Positions 11,974-23,705 of a DNA stretch of 64,000 bases are shown here, piece by piece; within the stretch, counting starts at the first letter, position 1; the number at the start of each line of letters is the position of its first letter. The translations under genes and the position numbers were made by a program. The notes beneath the pieces are model-generated. The model worked only from the letters and a program-made list of their open reading frames with translations. It made no database searches and was not told the DNA's origin. Source of the stretch: Atherinomorus stipes (Eukaryota; Chordata; Actinopteri; Atheriniformes; Atherinidae); assembly GCA_023101725.1 (NCBI GenBank), contig JALJCO010001315.1, forward strand, positions 1 to 64,000, given 5' to 3'.

Positions 11974-12131
11974 TGTTGTGTAGTAAAGAAAGAAGTAGCC
12001 AGAGTTAGGAGAACGGTCTTACTAAGGAAGTAGGAACAAGCACTGTACATCCACTAGCTGTATTCATTACCATGGACACACTGCCACCTACTGGCAGAAT
12101 ATAAATGTAGGGCAAACACGTAAATGCCACA
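11974..12131 (-). repeat. 3' LTR of gypsy element (158 bp)
   Basis: TGTTGTGTAGTAAAG...AAATGCCACA. It aligns to 16221-16389 with about 11 missing bases and only about two substitutions. Most missing bases are single, and several are a C before A. Confidence 0.9.
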
Positions 12132-12661
12132 TTCTCTTTTTAGAATAATTCCTTGAATGAAAATATAAACAGATATGATTACCTAAAATTTAAGAGTAAC
12201 AATGTGCATAAAAGTGATACAACGCGTAAAAAAGAACTAATTTGGCCACAAATATCCAGAGTTGAGACGGTTAGCAGCACACTTAGCTAAACAATTGAAA
12301 GTCACCAACAAGGCACATTTGCTTATAAATTTCCAGTTTCCTTAAATTTTGTGCTGCCTGTAAGAACATATTTTAGAATTGTCCTTCACAGAATTTTGTT
12401 CAAACTAAACGATCCATGACTTTAACTGGACAAAGAAAAGTCCATAAATCACATTGTCCCACATTGTCCCACCACGGTCTGCCCTCTTTTATTAAAGAGC
12501 AGAGTTCACCTGGCAAAACCATCCAACCATCCAGGCGGTTTTATCAGTCTGCGACTCCGCTGAGGCGGAGGTTGAGCAGGCAGGGGTGTCTGAGTGGGCA
12601 TGTAAACATCCTCAGGTTGTACACAAGTACCCGGTGGTTGCGTATCAGCGGGAAGGGGAGC

Positions 12662-13891
12662 TCACAGGGGACAGGTGTATGGCATTCCATACTTTACCAT
12701 CAGAAAGTTCATAGGTAGCCTGGCCTTTCTGAGCAACCACTTTAGGGGCGGCGTGAACCTGGAATGTCCTTTCTTGGCAATTCCAGGCTTCCTGATCCGA
12801 ACGTAGGAACCACACTGAAACTTTGGAGACTGAGCACTACGACGGTCGTCCACGTATTGCTTCACCTTGGCTTGTCTCCGAGTCACTGTGTCTCTCACAT
12901 CCTAGCGTTGGCAGATGTACGGGGTGAAGCAACATTTTGATGTTAGCTTAGTTCGCATCGGACGGCCATGTAGGAGTTCAGCAGGTGAGACTTGAGTCAA
13001 AGCATGGGGAGTTGCGCGATAAGAGAGGAGGAAGTTTGTAACAAAGGGTTTCCATGGCGACCTTCAATGTCAGCTGTTTGTAAACAGTCCTTTAAAACCC
13101 TGTTCCATCTCTCCACTTCCCCATTGCATTGTGGGTAGTATATGGAGCTGCGGCAGTGTGTAATGTCCCTAGCTGCAAGTAGGCCTCGAACTCAGCAGAC
13201 ACAAATGAAGGGCCGTTGTCTGTAACGAGTTCAAGCGGGTTGCCTTCACGGCTGAAAACAGAAGACAAGAATGAGATGAAGTAGCAGACGTAACATAGAA
13301 GTAAATGCCCTTGGCCATTTACTGTAATAACCAAAGTGTGATGGCAAAAGGAGTAGGTGGAGCTGAGTGGAAGGGACCCACTATATCCATGGCTAGCTTT
13401 TCCCAAGCTGCATTGGGAAGAGGAACTGGTTGTAGAGGGGCAGCTCTAGTTATGGCTGTCTTGTATGCTGGGAGCAGGTGTGGCATGACTTAATGGCAGT
13501 TTCAACATTGAGTCCATACCAGGCCACCAGTAGAGCTCTCTAAGTCTTTGCTTTGTCCTCACCATCCTGGTGAGTGTGTGTGAAGCTGTATTAGTTGTGG
13601 CTGGAGGTTTGGGGGTATCACTACCCGGTGAGTTCCTCTAACCAAAACCTCATCGTGTCAGCCAGCTCAGTCCGTACACGGTAAAAGGGCAAAGAGCAGG
13701 TTCAAGGCCTTTAGCTGTAGGGGGCCAACCTTTCGTAAGATGGATTTTAACCTGCTGCATACTGGGCAATCCTGGTAGGCTGCATGTAGCTTCTCTTTAG
13801 TGACAGCCGCAAAGTCCTCAGACACCATTGCTATGATGTCCTCATCCACCTCTTGTGGTGGTGAAAAGGCAGGGGCATGCGTGACAAACAA
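12662..13891 (-). pseudogene. Gypsy integrase region, frameshifted
   Basis: Three minus-strand pieces form the integrase in order. The piece at 13667-13891 carries DCPVCSRLKS, part of the N-terminal zinc-binding region, preceded by LHAAYQ. The piece at 13092-13406 carries LELVTDNGPSFVSAEFEAYL, the core block with the second catalytic aspartate (TDNG). The adjoining text breaks frame at the point where the catalytic glutamate would be expected. The piece at 12662-12898 carries QAKVKQYVDDRRSAQSPKFQ and GSYVRIRKPG, typical of the C-terminal DNA-binding region. Integrase inserts the cDNA into the host genome. Frame changes between all three pieces show it is inactive. Confidence 0.8.
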
Positions 13892-14130
13892 TCGGCTATG
13901 ACGTTATCACGACTGGCTTGTATCCACTGTGTAGTTGAAGCACATGAGGCGAGCAGACCATCTTGAAATTCTCATACCAGCTCGTCCAAAACCCTTTGTG
14001 GAGAGCAAAGCAGTAAGTGGGTATGATGGTGCGCAGGGTGAAATGTCTTCCCCAAAGGTATGTGCGCCACCGTTAGCTGACCACACACAAGCCAGGGCCT
14101 CCTTTTCTATGATTGAATTTTCCTCTCAAG

Positions 14131-15143
14131 TCAGTCAAGGACCTGGATGCGAATGCATGTCTCTAGTGTCCCCGTGCAGCTGAGTAAGCACCGCACCAAT
14201 GCCGTAATCACAGGCATCCGTAGTGACAGGGTTGGAAGAGTGGGGTCGAACAGTGTGAGCGCAGGACTGGAAGCAAGCAGTCTTTTAATCGTGAAAAAGC
14301 CTCTTCCGAGCATAGTCCATTCATCTGCATTTTTTGCAGAGCACGAGTTCCCCACAGAGGCATAGCAGGGGATAAACTTCGAATACCACCCTGTGGGCCG
14401 GGAAGGACTGTAGGGCAGCAGCATCACGAGGGGAGGAGCCTCAGTTATGGCAGTGACATGGTCTGGGTTGGGACGGATGCCTGAAGCAGAAACAACATGG
14501 CCCAGAAATGGAGTTCATGTTTCCTGAATGGCACTTTTCCATGTTCAGTTTAAGTCCACTGCTGTCCAGGCGATGCAGTAGCTTTGAGTCGTGTCTTGGT
14601 GTAGGTGTGTTTGCATCATATGTTCGTTAAATGCATGCGCCATCCACCTGTAAATTTTGCTTTTTGGTGCCTCGGGGCTGTGCGAGACCAAAGGGATTTT
14701 GTGAACCTAAAAGTCCCTATGCGTGATAAACCAGTAAGGTCTGCCTCGGGGTGCAGAGGTCTGTGGTTGATTTTGAAGTAATGTGGAGATTTGTGCCGTG
14801 CTATCGGGGAGTAGATGGCTGTAACAAAAGCTTGTGGGTGGGGCATTTTGTCCGCAGTTTGTGCACTCCACTATGGGTGCCCATGGTGAGGATCGTGCGC
14901 TAATGCCCGTCCTTTGTTCTGTGTTCCTGGGACTGTGTCTCGAATGGGAAGGGGAGACGACGAAGTTTTGCTGCACCGGTTGCACTTCGGGGCGCACTGT
15001 GACTTTGTGAACAAATCCAGTACAGTTCCAGTTCTGGGTGGTGCTTCAAAGCTGTGTCTGTACAGGGACAGAGGGGATGAGTTAGTAGTGACATGGCCAT
15101 CTCTAATCTCAAGTTGCAGTGCATTGAAGAGATCCATTCCCAA
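14131..15143 (-). pseudogene. Gypsy reverse transcriptase/RNase H region, broken
   Basis: Minus-strand pieces include GMDLFNALQLEI near 15100, the linker before RT. WYSKFIPCYASVG lies at about 14350-14380, the typical region after the RT palm, and is followed by RNase H-like text. Between them the LDSSGLKLNMEKC phrase of the RT is visible in another frame near 14540-14590. I could not find the Y-x-D-D catalytic motif, so part of the palm may be deleted. This enzyme would copy the element RNA into DNA. The copy is dead, with several frame changes. Confidence 0.7.
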
Positions 15144-15284
15144 AATGGCCGTCCTGCTGGAACAAAATGGATGTACTGGGAAGTGGATTTTTTCATGTTG
15201 TCACTGTCAGTTCCAAACACCCAGCAAGGTATAGGTTTCTTTGTGTCGTGATCAGTCTCCTGGGCTTAGGAGAGGGGTGTGGCT

Positions 15285-15350
15285 GAAATGGCTCTTGTAA
15301 TATGTTCTGGAAGAATAGAGACACCAGACCCAGTATCCAGCATCAGATGG
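15285..15350 (-). pseudogene. Gypsy aspartic protease active-site region
   Basis: On the minus strand, the phrase LMLDTGSGVSILP is readable at about 15300-15345. LDTGSG is the active-site motif of retrotransposon aspartic proteases, which cut the polyprotein. It lies between the gag side (right) and the RT (left), as expected. The surrounding frame is broken. Confidence 0.7.
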
Positions 15351-16200
15351 CAGCTATTATAGGGCCACTGCAGCCTGCATGGAGACACTGCAAATATTTT
15401 ACCGTTTGTGCATTTATTCTCATAATTAAAGAATGTGACACAGTCACTGGTTCAACATTGATGGGTCTTGCTCCTGCCCTTGGCAAAATGTCAGGTTATT
15501 ACCTGTCTGCACATGTGTTTAGAGGGCACTTGGCAATTCGCATAGAGTTGAAGACCCTCTGTGCATGTCTTACCCGAGAGTTGAGCCGTTTGAATAGCGT
15601 TTGTGGTGGCGGTTTGGGGACAAAGTTGGCTTGTTTTCGTTGCCTTTGCTTCCCACCACGAAAAGTTTCCCTTGCACCATTCCGACAACGGTCCCATCGG
15701 CTGCCCCAGCCGCGGGACCGTTGTTTAGCTTAGCAACTGCAGTTTAATTTGGGCAGCAATCGTTAAAGTCTTGTAAGGGAAGTTTATCCTCGGCAAAAGC
15801 GCTCTTAATGCGTGCTGGGTCTTCTCCACGTTTTGGTCCCTTATCATATCATCGGATAATGCTCCAAACTCACACGTCACTAGCTCCGTAAGCGCTGCGT
15901 GCTGAGCTGTTGACTCACAGTCCGTTGAGTGTTGGCGAAACTTGTTTCTCTCCGCGGTTTAGTTCGGCAAAAAAATGCTAGTTGTGTGCGTCATCGTAGG
16001 TTCCCCCTGCTGGCAGCGTGTAAAATATCCGCTGTGCCTCCGCGCCACTGTTGTATTAGCAAGCGCGCTTTCTTTTGTCCTCCATTTTATCAGCCAGCGC
16101 GAGTACATAGTTTTCAAAACATGCGAGTCCATGAGTCAAAAGGCACCGTAGGTTCACCTGGGTTTTGCAAAAATGCAGGAGGAGGCGAAATCCCAAGAAG
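15350..16200 (-). pseudogene. Gypsy gag/leader region, degraded
   Basis: This stretch lies between the 5' LTR and the protease on the minus strand, where gag is expected. ORFs are short, in several frames, and no clear CCHC zinc knuckle could be read. The assignment rests on position alone. Confidence 0.5.
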
Positions 16201-16220
16201 AGCCATCCTCGTCGCCAATA

Positions 16221-16389
16221 TGTTGTGTAGTAAAGAAAGAAGTAGCCCAGCAGTTCAGGAGAACGGTCTTTATCTCAAGGAAGTCAGGAACAAGCACTGA
16301 ACATTCACACTAGCTGTATTCATTACCATGGACACACTGCCACCTACTGGCTAGACATATAAATGTAGGGCAAACATGTAAATGCCACA
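16221..16389 (-). repeat. 5' LTR of gypsy element (169 bp)
   Basis: TGTTGTGTAGTAAAG...AAATGCCACA. On the element's own strand this is the upstream LTR, expected to hold its promoter. It contains the phrase ACACTGCCACCTACTGG, shared with the other LTR. Confidence 0.9.
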
Positions 16390-16394
16390 GTGTG
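16390..16394. repeat. 5-bp target duplication of gypsy element (right)
   Basis: GTGTG, identical to 11969-11973. Confidence 0.85.
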
Positions 16395-16561
16395 CTGTAT
16401 ATAGTGGTGTACAGTAAGCTCTAAAAAGAGCAATTTTAACATCCTCTGAACACATGTGAAATTTACGGGCAATCATATTTGCTTGTGCATACAATTGACA
16501 GCATTGCCGTTGCACATCTTCATCATCACAGATATCATCTCGAATAATATGCCCCAGGTAT
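16395..16561 (-). mobile_element. LINE B, middle segment
   Basis: The minus-strand frame at 16400-16561 reads FKYLGHIIRDDICDDEDVQR and ALFRAYCTPLYTAHC. This is the region after the RT palm that is common in non-LTR elements (FKYLG...). It is cut on the left by the gypsy element and on the right by the TTAA element. Confidence 0.8.
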
Positions 16562-17424
16562 TTAAAGGAATAGTTCACACTCAGAATGATTTAACTTTAT
16601 TTTCCACTTACCCTGATGGTGAGCAAGACTCTAGACCCATTTTTTAATATCTCAAATGTAGCTGGAGTTCAGGTCGACTTCTCATTCCCCCCCAATGGAG
16701 TTCGCCAGGGTCCGAGCCAAAAAGGTCCATAAAAGTCCACAAAAAATTGTCAATATTCCTCCATACTGCTCGTCCCATGTAATCCAAGTGCCCTGAGTGG
16801 GTAGCGTCCAGAATTTACTTGAAACTACGCCATTTAGTATATTTTTAGAGTCTAAACAAGACTACATCGCATGCCCAGCAAGCACGCCGATGCGCATTCC
16901 CGAAACTACTGAAGCCACGGCAGACGAGATCGCGCGTTCTCTTTTTCTTTCTTTCTTTCTTTTAGATCAATATCCAACCCCTCCTGTGTTTGTACCTGTT
17001 TGTGTAGAGCTCTTGCGCTCTTACCACAATGTAAACAGTGAATTTCTTCTTCTACGCTTGCATTATTGGCAGAGTAGGCTCTGAATGCCGAGGCTTGTGC
17101 ATGTGCGCGCTTCATGGACATAAACAATACTCCTTTTTAGACTCTAAAAATATACTAAATGGCGTAGTTTCAAGTAAATTCTGGACGCTACCCACTCAGG
17201 ACACTTGGACAGGGACGAGCAGTATGGAGGAATATTGACAATTTTTTGTGGACTTTTATGGACCTTTTGGCTCGGACCCTGGTGAACCCTATTGGGGGGA
17301 AACTAGAACTCGCCCTGAACTCCAGCTACATTTGACATATTAAAAAAGTGGTCCAGAGTCTTGCTCACCATCAGGGTAAGTGGAAAATAAAGTTAAATCA
17401 TTCTGAGGCGAACTATTCCTTTAA
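16562..17424. mobile_element. TTAA-flanked long inverted repeat element (foldback MITE)
   Basis: Two arms of about 290 bp (16566-16856 and 17136-17420) are inverted copies with high similarity, separated by a loop of about 280 bp. The outer ends are AGGAATAGTTC with TTAA directly outside on both sides (16562-16565 and 17421-17424). A TTAA duplication fits piggyBac or Kolobok-type elements, and ends of the type TTAAAGGAATAGTTC are common in fish. No transposase is present. It splits LINE B. Confidence 0.85.
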
Positions 17425-18580
17425 CCTTAGTGGCAACATTAAGAGGTTGCTCAGACAGCCAAAAAGAGGGAAACTTTCGCTTTAGGTCATCCTTTGTTCT
17501 GGCTATCATAACCACACTCTTTTTGGATTTAATTTGATATCATATTGCTCTCCATATTCAACACACACTGTCAATAGTTGCTGTAGACCAGCACTATAGG
17601 GTGACAGAACAACTAAGTTGTCTGCATACATCAAATGATTGATGAGCCTATTCCCCACCATACATCCAGTCTTGCACTTGTAGAATCTTTGTGACAACCC
17701 ATCCATATACAAATTAAAAAGTACCGGTGATAGTTTCCCCTCCTGTCTAACTCCACTGGTTACAGGAAAGCTGGGGGACACTGCCTTGCCCCATCTGACC
17801 TTCATGGTTTGTTTAGTGTACCAATAGTACAAAATACGTAGCAGATAGGGGGGGACCCCTCGCTTTCGTAACACAGTGAAGAGCTTACCGTCATTATTCT
17901 GTCAGAAGCTTTAGTCGCATCTCAAAAGCACATAAACACTGTGGCATTATGCATCTTATATTTAGACACTACTTCTTTAGGGAATACACATATAGATCTG
18001 TGCCGTGCTCATTTTTGAAACCAAATTGATTATCAGTCGTTGTTACGTATTCTTGGAGTCTGCCCAATAGAATCCACTCTAACACCTTAGAAAGGGTACT
18101 TGCTAAAGCAATAGGTCTATAATTATCTAAGCTGGATGCTTTGCATGTTTTGTCTTTAATGACAGGCACTAGTAGTACAGATAACATTGTTCAGGCAATA
18201 TACCATGAGCTAACAGTTCAGACAAGCAAATAGCAAGTAGGATGCATAGTCTATAACTTGCATACTTAAGATGTTCAGATGTAATCAAGTCAGGACCACA
18301 TGATTTGTTTACAGACAATTTCTCAATAGCAGTTTACGTTTCATCTGGTTTAATCATCATGCCATGATTGTCAAGATTATCAACAATAAACTCAGCACTC
18401 TCAACACAGTTGAAAAGCTTACTATAATTTTTTCCCCATAGCTCAGCAATATTTACATCACCGAAGACACCTTCAATATTGGACAGTAGGTCGAATCCAT
18501 TTCCGGTAAGAGTTGGACTCCACCAAGGCTGCCCGCAACAGACGCCGCACAACTATAAATCCAGCTTTACTGTAGGAAGC
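17425..18580 (-). mobile_element. LINE B, RT-bearing segment
   Basis: Minus-strand pieces, in order, give a non-LTR reverse transcriptase. First is GDVNIAELWGKNYSKLFNC (18334-18552). Next is VPVIKDKTCKASSLDNYRPI, followed by LASTLSKVLEWILLGRL and NQFGFKNEHGTDLYVY (17969-18187). Last are SGVRQEGKLSPVLFNLYMDG and LINHLMYADNLVVLSPYSAG (17506-17874). The catalytic YADD has become YADN. The stretch between about 17874 and 17969, where the first catalytic aspartate should lie, is broken by frame changes. It begins at about 18580, so it is 5'-truncated and lacks the endonuclease. The clade is unresolved. Confidence 0.85.
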
Positions 18581-19110
18581 TGCCTCTGTGACACAACACC
18601 AGATAAGTGGGATAGACATAATACGGTACTTTAAAATATTTGGTCCCACAAATTTATGTTACCCCCATAGACTGTTAAGAAAGAGGGATGAACCTTCGGC
18701 TCACATCACCCATTGGTTTCTGAAGAGCTGAAAGTGAAGCTAGTTGGGTGTTGCCCCCATCGCCATTTACACTGCATTGCGTGTGTCATTACTACTGGAA
18801 AATAGAGAAAATGGGCAGGGAAGGGCCTCAGGGCAAATGATTGACAGCTAGCATTCTCTGAGCTAAATGCTAACCAAGCTAACCTGAAGCTACCCGGAGC
18901 AAACAAAGATCAACCACCTAATAAGCGGGCTAAAGGTAAGGCACACTCAAACTTGCTGTAAGATTGCTTAAAAACCACCATTGTGCAACTACACTACTGG
19001 CTGAGGCCTTCCTGGGAGCAAACAGGGAGACAACTAGTAGCCACCAGCCGGTCTGCTGCCTGTCAATCAAAATGACACTTTTCTGGAAATTTCAAGCTTA
19101 AATCATGTAT
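18581..19110. repeat. Probable dispersed repeat of unknown class
   Basis: The phrases TTACCCCCATAGACTGTTAA, CACCCATTGGTTTCTGAAGA, GCGTGTGTCATTACTACTGG and GCTAAATGCTAACCAAGCTA resemble a non-coding dispersed repeat seen in fish genomes. I see no clear terminal repeats or TSD. Confidence 0.4.
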
Positions 19111-20854
19111 AACTCAAAACTGTAATTGGTAAGTGCATCTTTTTTCAACAATTTTGCTCCATCTCAAGGATACCTTCATGAACAACAGGAAATCTCACTA
19201 TTCAAGGTTGTTTTTTTTTTTTTTTTTGGGGGGGGGGGGTATTTTAGAACATGTTTATCATTCAGTATTTGCAACCCTTTTAGGAAAACTGTAATTCAAA
19301 CCAGCAGATGTCAACGTCTGCAAAGTCAGATGGATTAGTGGTTTTAATGAGATGACTGTATCCAGTATTTTTTTTTTTTTCCTCAAACTCAAGCAGCTTT
19401 CATTTCTGTGTCATACTGCAGCCATTAATCAGTGATTATGGTGATGAGGGCAAAGTTGCTATGGATGCAAGGAAGAAATTTTGAGTGGTTGAGTTTAAGG
19501 TCATCTTCAGATAAATGCCTTGAGCTATTACTGTTTAGTGAGGATGGGTTATTGAGCTTTATTCCTCTAAAAATACTGATGTCTTTCCTTCATGAATGTG
19601 TTTACATGCACTCCTTTTTTTTTTTTTTTTTTTGTAAATAACTACTTTAAAATAAGGATGAATCAAATGAGGCTGAATACATTACACATATAACAATTTG
19701 CTAAGATCCAAAAAGGTTTATGTCTATGCTTTGATCTAAAAGGCAAAATAATTCTACATGCAAACAATTTAAAAATTGCGCATATACTGAACACTTACCT
19801 TTGAAAGTCAGCGCTGATGTAAGATGTGCAATAATTTATGCATCTGTTTCATTTCATTAAATGCACCATGAATAAGGCCTCAGACTCCATAATTATTATA
19901 TTTCATGTCCTGAAACTTATCCAAATTATGCCATGGCAACACTGTTGGCATATCCTCCTCAAGGGAAAAGCAGGCATCGAAATGAATGCAACAAGCTCAG
20001 ATAGCGAAAGAGCCAGACTGGGGATTTTGCTCATAATGTTGTTTTAGATATATAGGAGCTGAATGTATCCTCCTCACATCCCCACAGGCCTGTGGTTAAT
20101 CAGTGCTGGAGAGAATAACCAATTATAAAAACAAAAACATGTAGCGAAATATATCTCTTGCATATTTGTGTCATGGTCAAGGTATTAAATTTGCTGTTTA
20201 CTAACTCCTGAAGAGAATTACAGCATGAGCAAATAAAAGAAAAATGCTACATTGGTGATATTAAATCAGCAGGGTAAGGAATACAGATTTTTATAAAAAC
20301 AAAAATAACAAAAAGTGTGTGCTGGGGGGTATACAAACATGAATGGCTTTATTTATAATAGCCTCCCACCTCATATGCTGCATGCTGCTTGTCCACACAT
20401 ACAGCAGTTTTACACAAAAAGAAGTTACATAACACCAAATCCACTAGATGAATAATAACAAATGAAATATGTGGGTCGGAAAATTTTGAAAAATGAAAGC
20501 AGAGAACAGTGGTGTTCTTAATATCTATTTATTAATGGTAACCATTGGGGAAAAGAAAGGCAAATGTAAAAAAAAAAATCAGGCATAAAGAAGCATTAAA
20601 AAGAGCAAACAGAGATGATTCCTGAGTTTTGGTTCTTCAAAAGGAGACATTTATGGCCTTTGCTAAAATATTAAAGTCTGTAACATGCTTTGATCAGAAA
20701 TACATAGAAAGACAGTACACCAAGTTTTACAAGATTAACATTTACAAAGCAAGTTGGGACATTTTTAAACATAGTTTGCCATGTACTCAGCACATTCAAC
20801 ACATGCAGGTTAAAACTATCTATTATGCAAATAAGAACCCATATGAGCACAGCC
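19111..20854. other. Intergenic DNA, no gene
   Basis: AT-rich, with poly-T/poly-G at 19210-19240 and a poly-T run at 19613-19634. The patch at 19880-20200 is free of repeats and more even in composition, so it could be a conserved non-coding element. No exon is supported. Confidence 0.45.
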
Positions 20855-21889
20855 CAGGGCTTAATTTGTACCGGATCCAAAGCTTTTCAGCACCTCTGAT
20901 GTTGGATCCAGAACCTTTTTTATTGGATCGGCCACTATAAAAAATAGCTTAAATATAAGAAAATTAACAAATGTTTGTTTCTTTTCTATAATTATCTGTT
21001 TTGTCACTGCATATTCTCTATTGAAGCTATACAAAGAAAAAAAATCATTTCTGCATAATTTAGATGCATTATAAGGTGAATTTTAGGAAATGGATAATGG
21101 CAGCCTTTAATGTTGGAACTGCAAACATTACTGTAGCAGGGCCATGACATAATTATTGTTCATCTCAACTAACCATGCCTACCATTGTTAGAAAGCCAAT
21201 TTTATTGGCTACCTAGTGTAAATCAAAGACCCACGTGGGCCTGACCAATAGAAGCAGGACTTTATGAGGCATCAAATGAGGTAAATCTGTGCGCATTGGC
21301 CTTCCAAACTGGGAGTACTTGCTTTATTACATGAGCTGTAAACCCAACAGTACCCCAACAGTAATGGAGGGGTTTAGAGGAACATGGCTACCAAAACAGA
21401 AAGGATAGCAATAGCTTTGATGAGTAAATTTGTCATTTTCACAATATGGAATATTTTTTATGAAAAATATGTTGGCTTACTTCGAATCAGTAGACCCTTA
21501 GGAACAGAAGGGATACAAACAATTAAAGATTGGACTTATAACATGGCTTCAGGACCAACTCAAAGGTAGGGAGTGGCAATTGCATTTTCTTGGTTTACCA
21601 TGCTACTATATCTTTGTTAATTATGTTTTGGTGCTCATTGTGTCCATAAAATGAACTTAGTGGTTGAATTATGGCGAATATACTTTTTCTACCCATATAT
21701 AACATGTCTATAGCAGCTAAAGTTTAACCGTGGTTATTTTATGCGTACTGCTCTGTTGACTGGAAACACGTAACTGGTGGGTTAAAGAGGTTAAAGGGGG
21801 AAGTCCGTCACATTGGCTCGCCAATTTTAGTGGCCAGAACCACCCCTCCTTTGCCCTCTGGGACCTCCCACTTTACAAATGAAGCACTG
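20855..21889. mobile_element. Candidate hAT element
   Basis: The left end is CAGGGCTTAATTTG. The complement of the right end is CAGTGCTTCATTTG, giving 12 of 14 matching terminal bases of hAT type. Flanking 8-mers, GCACAGCC and ATAGAGCC, match at only five positions, so the target duplication is weak or eroded. The interior of about 1 kb has no transposase that I recognise. Confidence 0.6.
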
Positions 21890-23705
21890 ATAGAGCCCAT
21901 TCCAGCAACAATAGTCCCGAACTGTTGAGCAGTTAAAATCCTGCATCAGAAAAGGAGAAAATTCCTCTCCTAAAACTCCATCAGCTTGTCTCCTCACCTT
22001 CCAAATGTTTACAGTTGTGCAGAGAAGAGAGGATGCAAGACAATAATAAACATCTTCTTCTTCCAGCTTCTTGTAGATGTGTTGCTGCCATCAAATTCAA
22101 CAGAGCTTATATTTCCATGAAATTGTAAAATGTCTCAGTTTCAACATCTGGTATACTGTTTATGTTCTGCTGAGAATAAAACATAGGTCTGTGAGATTTG
22201 CAAATAATTGCATTCTGTTTAGATTTACATTTAGACAGGAATTGTGGTTGTAGAATTGTTGCTTATTTGGACTAGATTGTACACGGTTACTAGTTCACTT
22301 TGCACTGCCAGGGTACTGCATAACGGTGCAATTCATAATGCATGGGAAACAGGCACTGCCAACTTCCAGGTGATAATATGAATAATATTGATCATATTAA
22401 GTTGGACAGATACAACATATTTGGCTAATACCTTATCAGATTCTCTTAATATCTTCTGAGATGCAGTTTGAAAATAAGCAAAAGCATAAAAAAAAAAAGA
22501 AAGAAAGAAACTAGAGTTTTGACTCCCATGTTGAATTCAAAGTTTAAGTCAGGTGAAAATAAGGTAAGGTCTGTTCTGAGAGGTGTCACATAAGAATCAA
22601 AGTATATAAACATATCACTGTGACATGTATGTTTGGACCATGTAACCCCACCATCCATATCAAGCCTGATTATGGAAAAAAAAAAATCATAATCACATCT
22701 ATTTGGGTATGAGTGGTCTTCAAACTGGGACCACCGCTGCTTGTTTGCTTGTTTTCATCAATAAACTAAGTAAACATTAAAAGAAACAATCAGACTTGTC
22801 ACCTTCCCTACCCTTGACAACTTAACAACGCAATAGCACAAAAAATAAAATCTGCTAAGAATATTCATGGAATAACATACTTAAAAAGGTACTGCCATAT
22901 TTATTTGTTGTTTGCTAAAGAAATCTTCATGTCTCCAGAACGACATGCTAATAGACACAGTGATACTGGATAATTTTTTAGCTTTTCGAAATGCATTTAT
23001 ATTTACATAGTCTAAAACACTATGGGCAGATCTATCAAAGGTTTGCATGTATAAAAACATGAACTGTCTCATTGCACACGCAAAAAAATGTACAAACTGA
23101 TCTACTAACAGCATGCTAAAAGGGTTCATTCTCCATTTTGAGAAGTCCATTTAGAACTTCTGCTGCATTGAATACCCAATATGGGGCGTTTGCACACAAT
23201 TGTGCATGTGATGGGAGGAGAAAATGTATTAATTTAGCCGTCGTAAAGCTATTTATCAGCCGTGAAACACATTGCCTTGCTAGTCTTTTGTGTGTATTGT
23301 TAGTACGTCTGAAAAGCAGGTGCAAATTGCAGCTTGTGCACAAAAGGCTGCAGCTTCTGAGGGGAACAATCCTGAACCCGGACAAATCTGATTCAAAATT
23401 ATTTTTCATGAGCAATGAGGGCAACATATTTCGTTCTCATTGTTGAATTCAATAAAAATCACCACAGAAAACACCACTATCAAACGTGCATCAAGGTGTA
23501 AAATATTCCGGACAAATGAAACAGAAAGTTTACAGCCACTGTGGAGATTAATGAGAACTAAAGCTGCAGTTGTGTCCTTCTATTTCCTCTTTTTGCCAGC
23601 GCCATGTTTTCACTTGAATTTAAGCGGCTGGACAGGATCACAGTCACATGGCAGCGTAAGGCTCTGAAGCAGCTGGCATTGCGCAAGGAGTGCACGCCTC
23701 GTGCC
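21890..23705. other. Intergenic DNA, nothing recognised
   Basis: AT-rich with short overlapping ORFs on both strands. No domain, exon or transposon end was seen. Confidence 0.5.

Larger units (their letters stand above)
11974..16389 (-). mobile_element. Ty3/gypsy LTR retrotransposon, complete ends, broken genes
   Basis: A 4.4-kb element on the minus strand is bounded by two short LTRs, 11974-12131 and 16221-16389, both of the form TG...CA. An exact 5-bp duplication, GTGTG, flanks it (11969-11973 and 16390-16394). Minus-strand order is protease, reverse transcriptase, RNase H, integrase, which is the Ty3/gypsy order. Domains are spread over several frames, with stops and frameshifts throughout, so the copy cannot make a working polyprotein. 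A candidate primer-binding site starting TGG follows the 5' LTR (minus strand, about 16203-16218). The gag part is short or poorly preserved. It lies inside LINE B. Confidence 0.9.
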
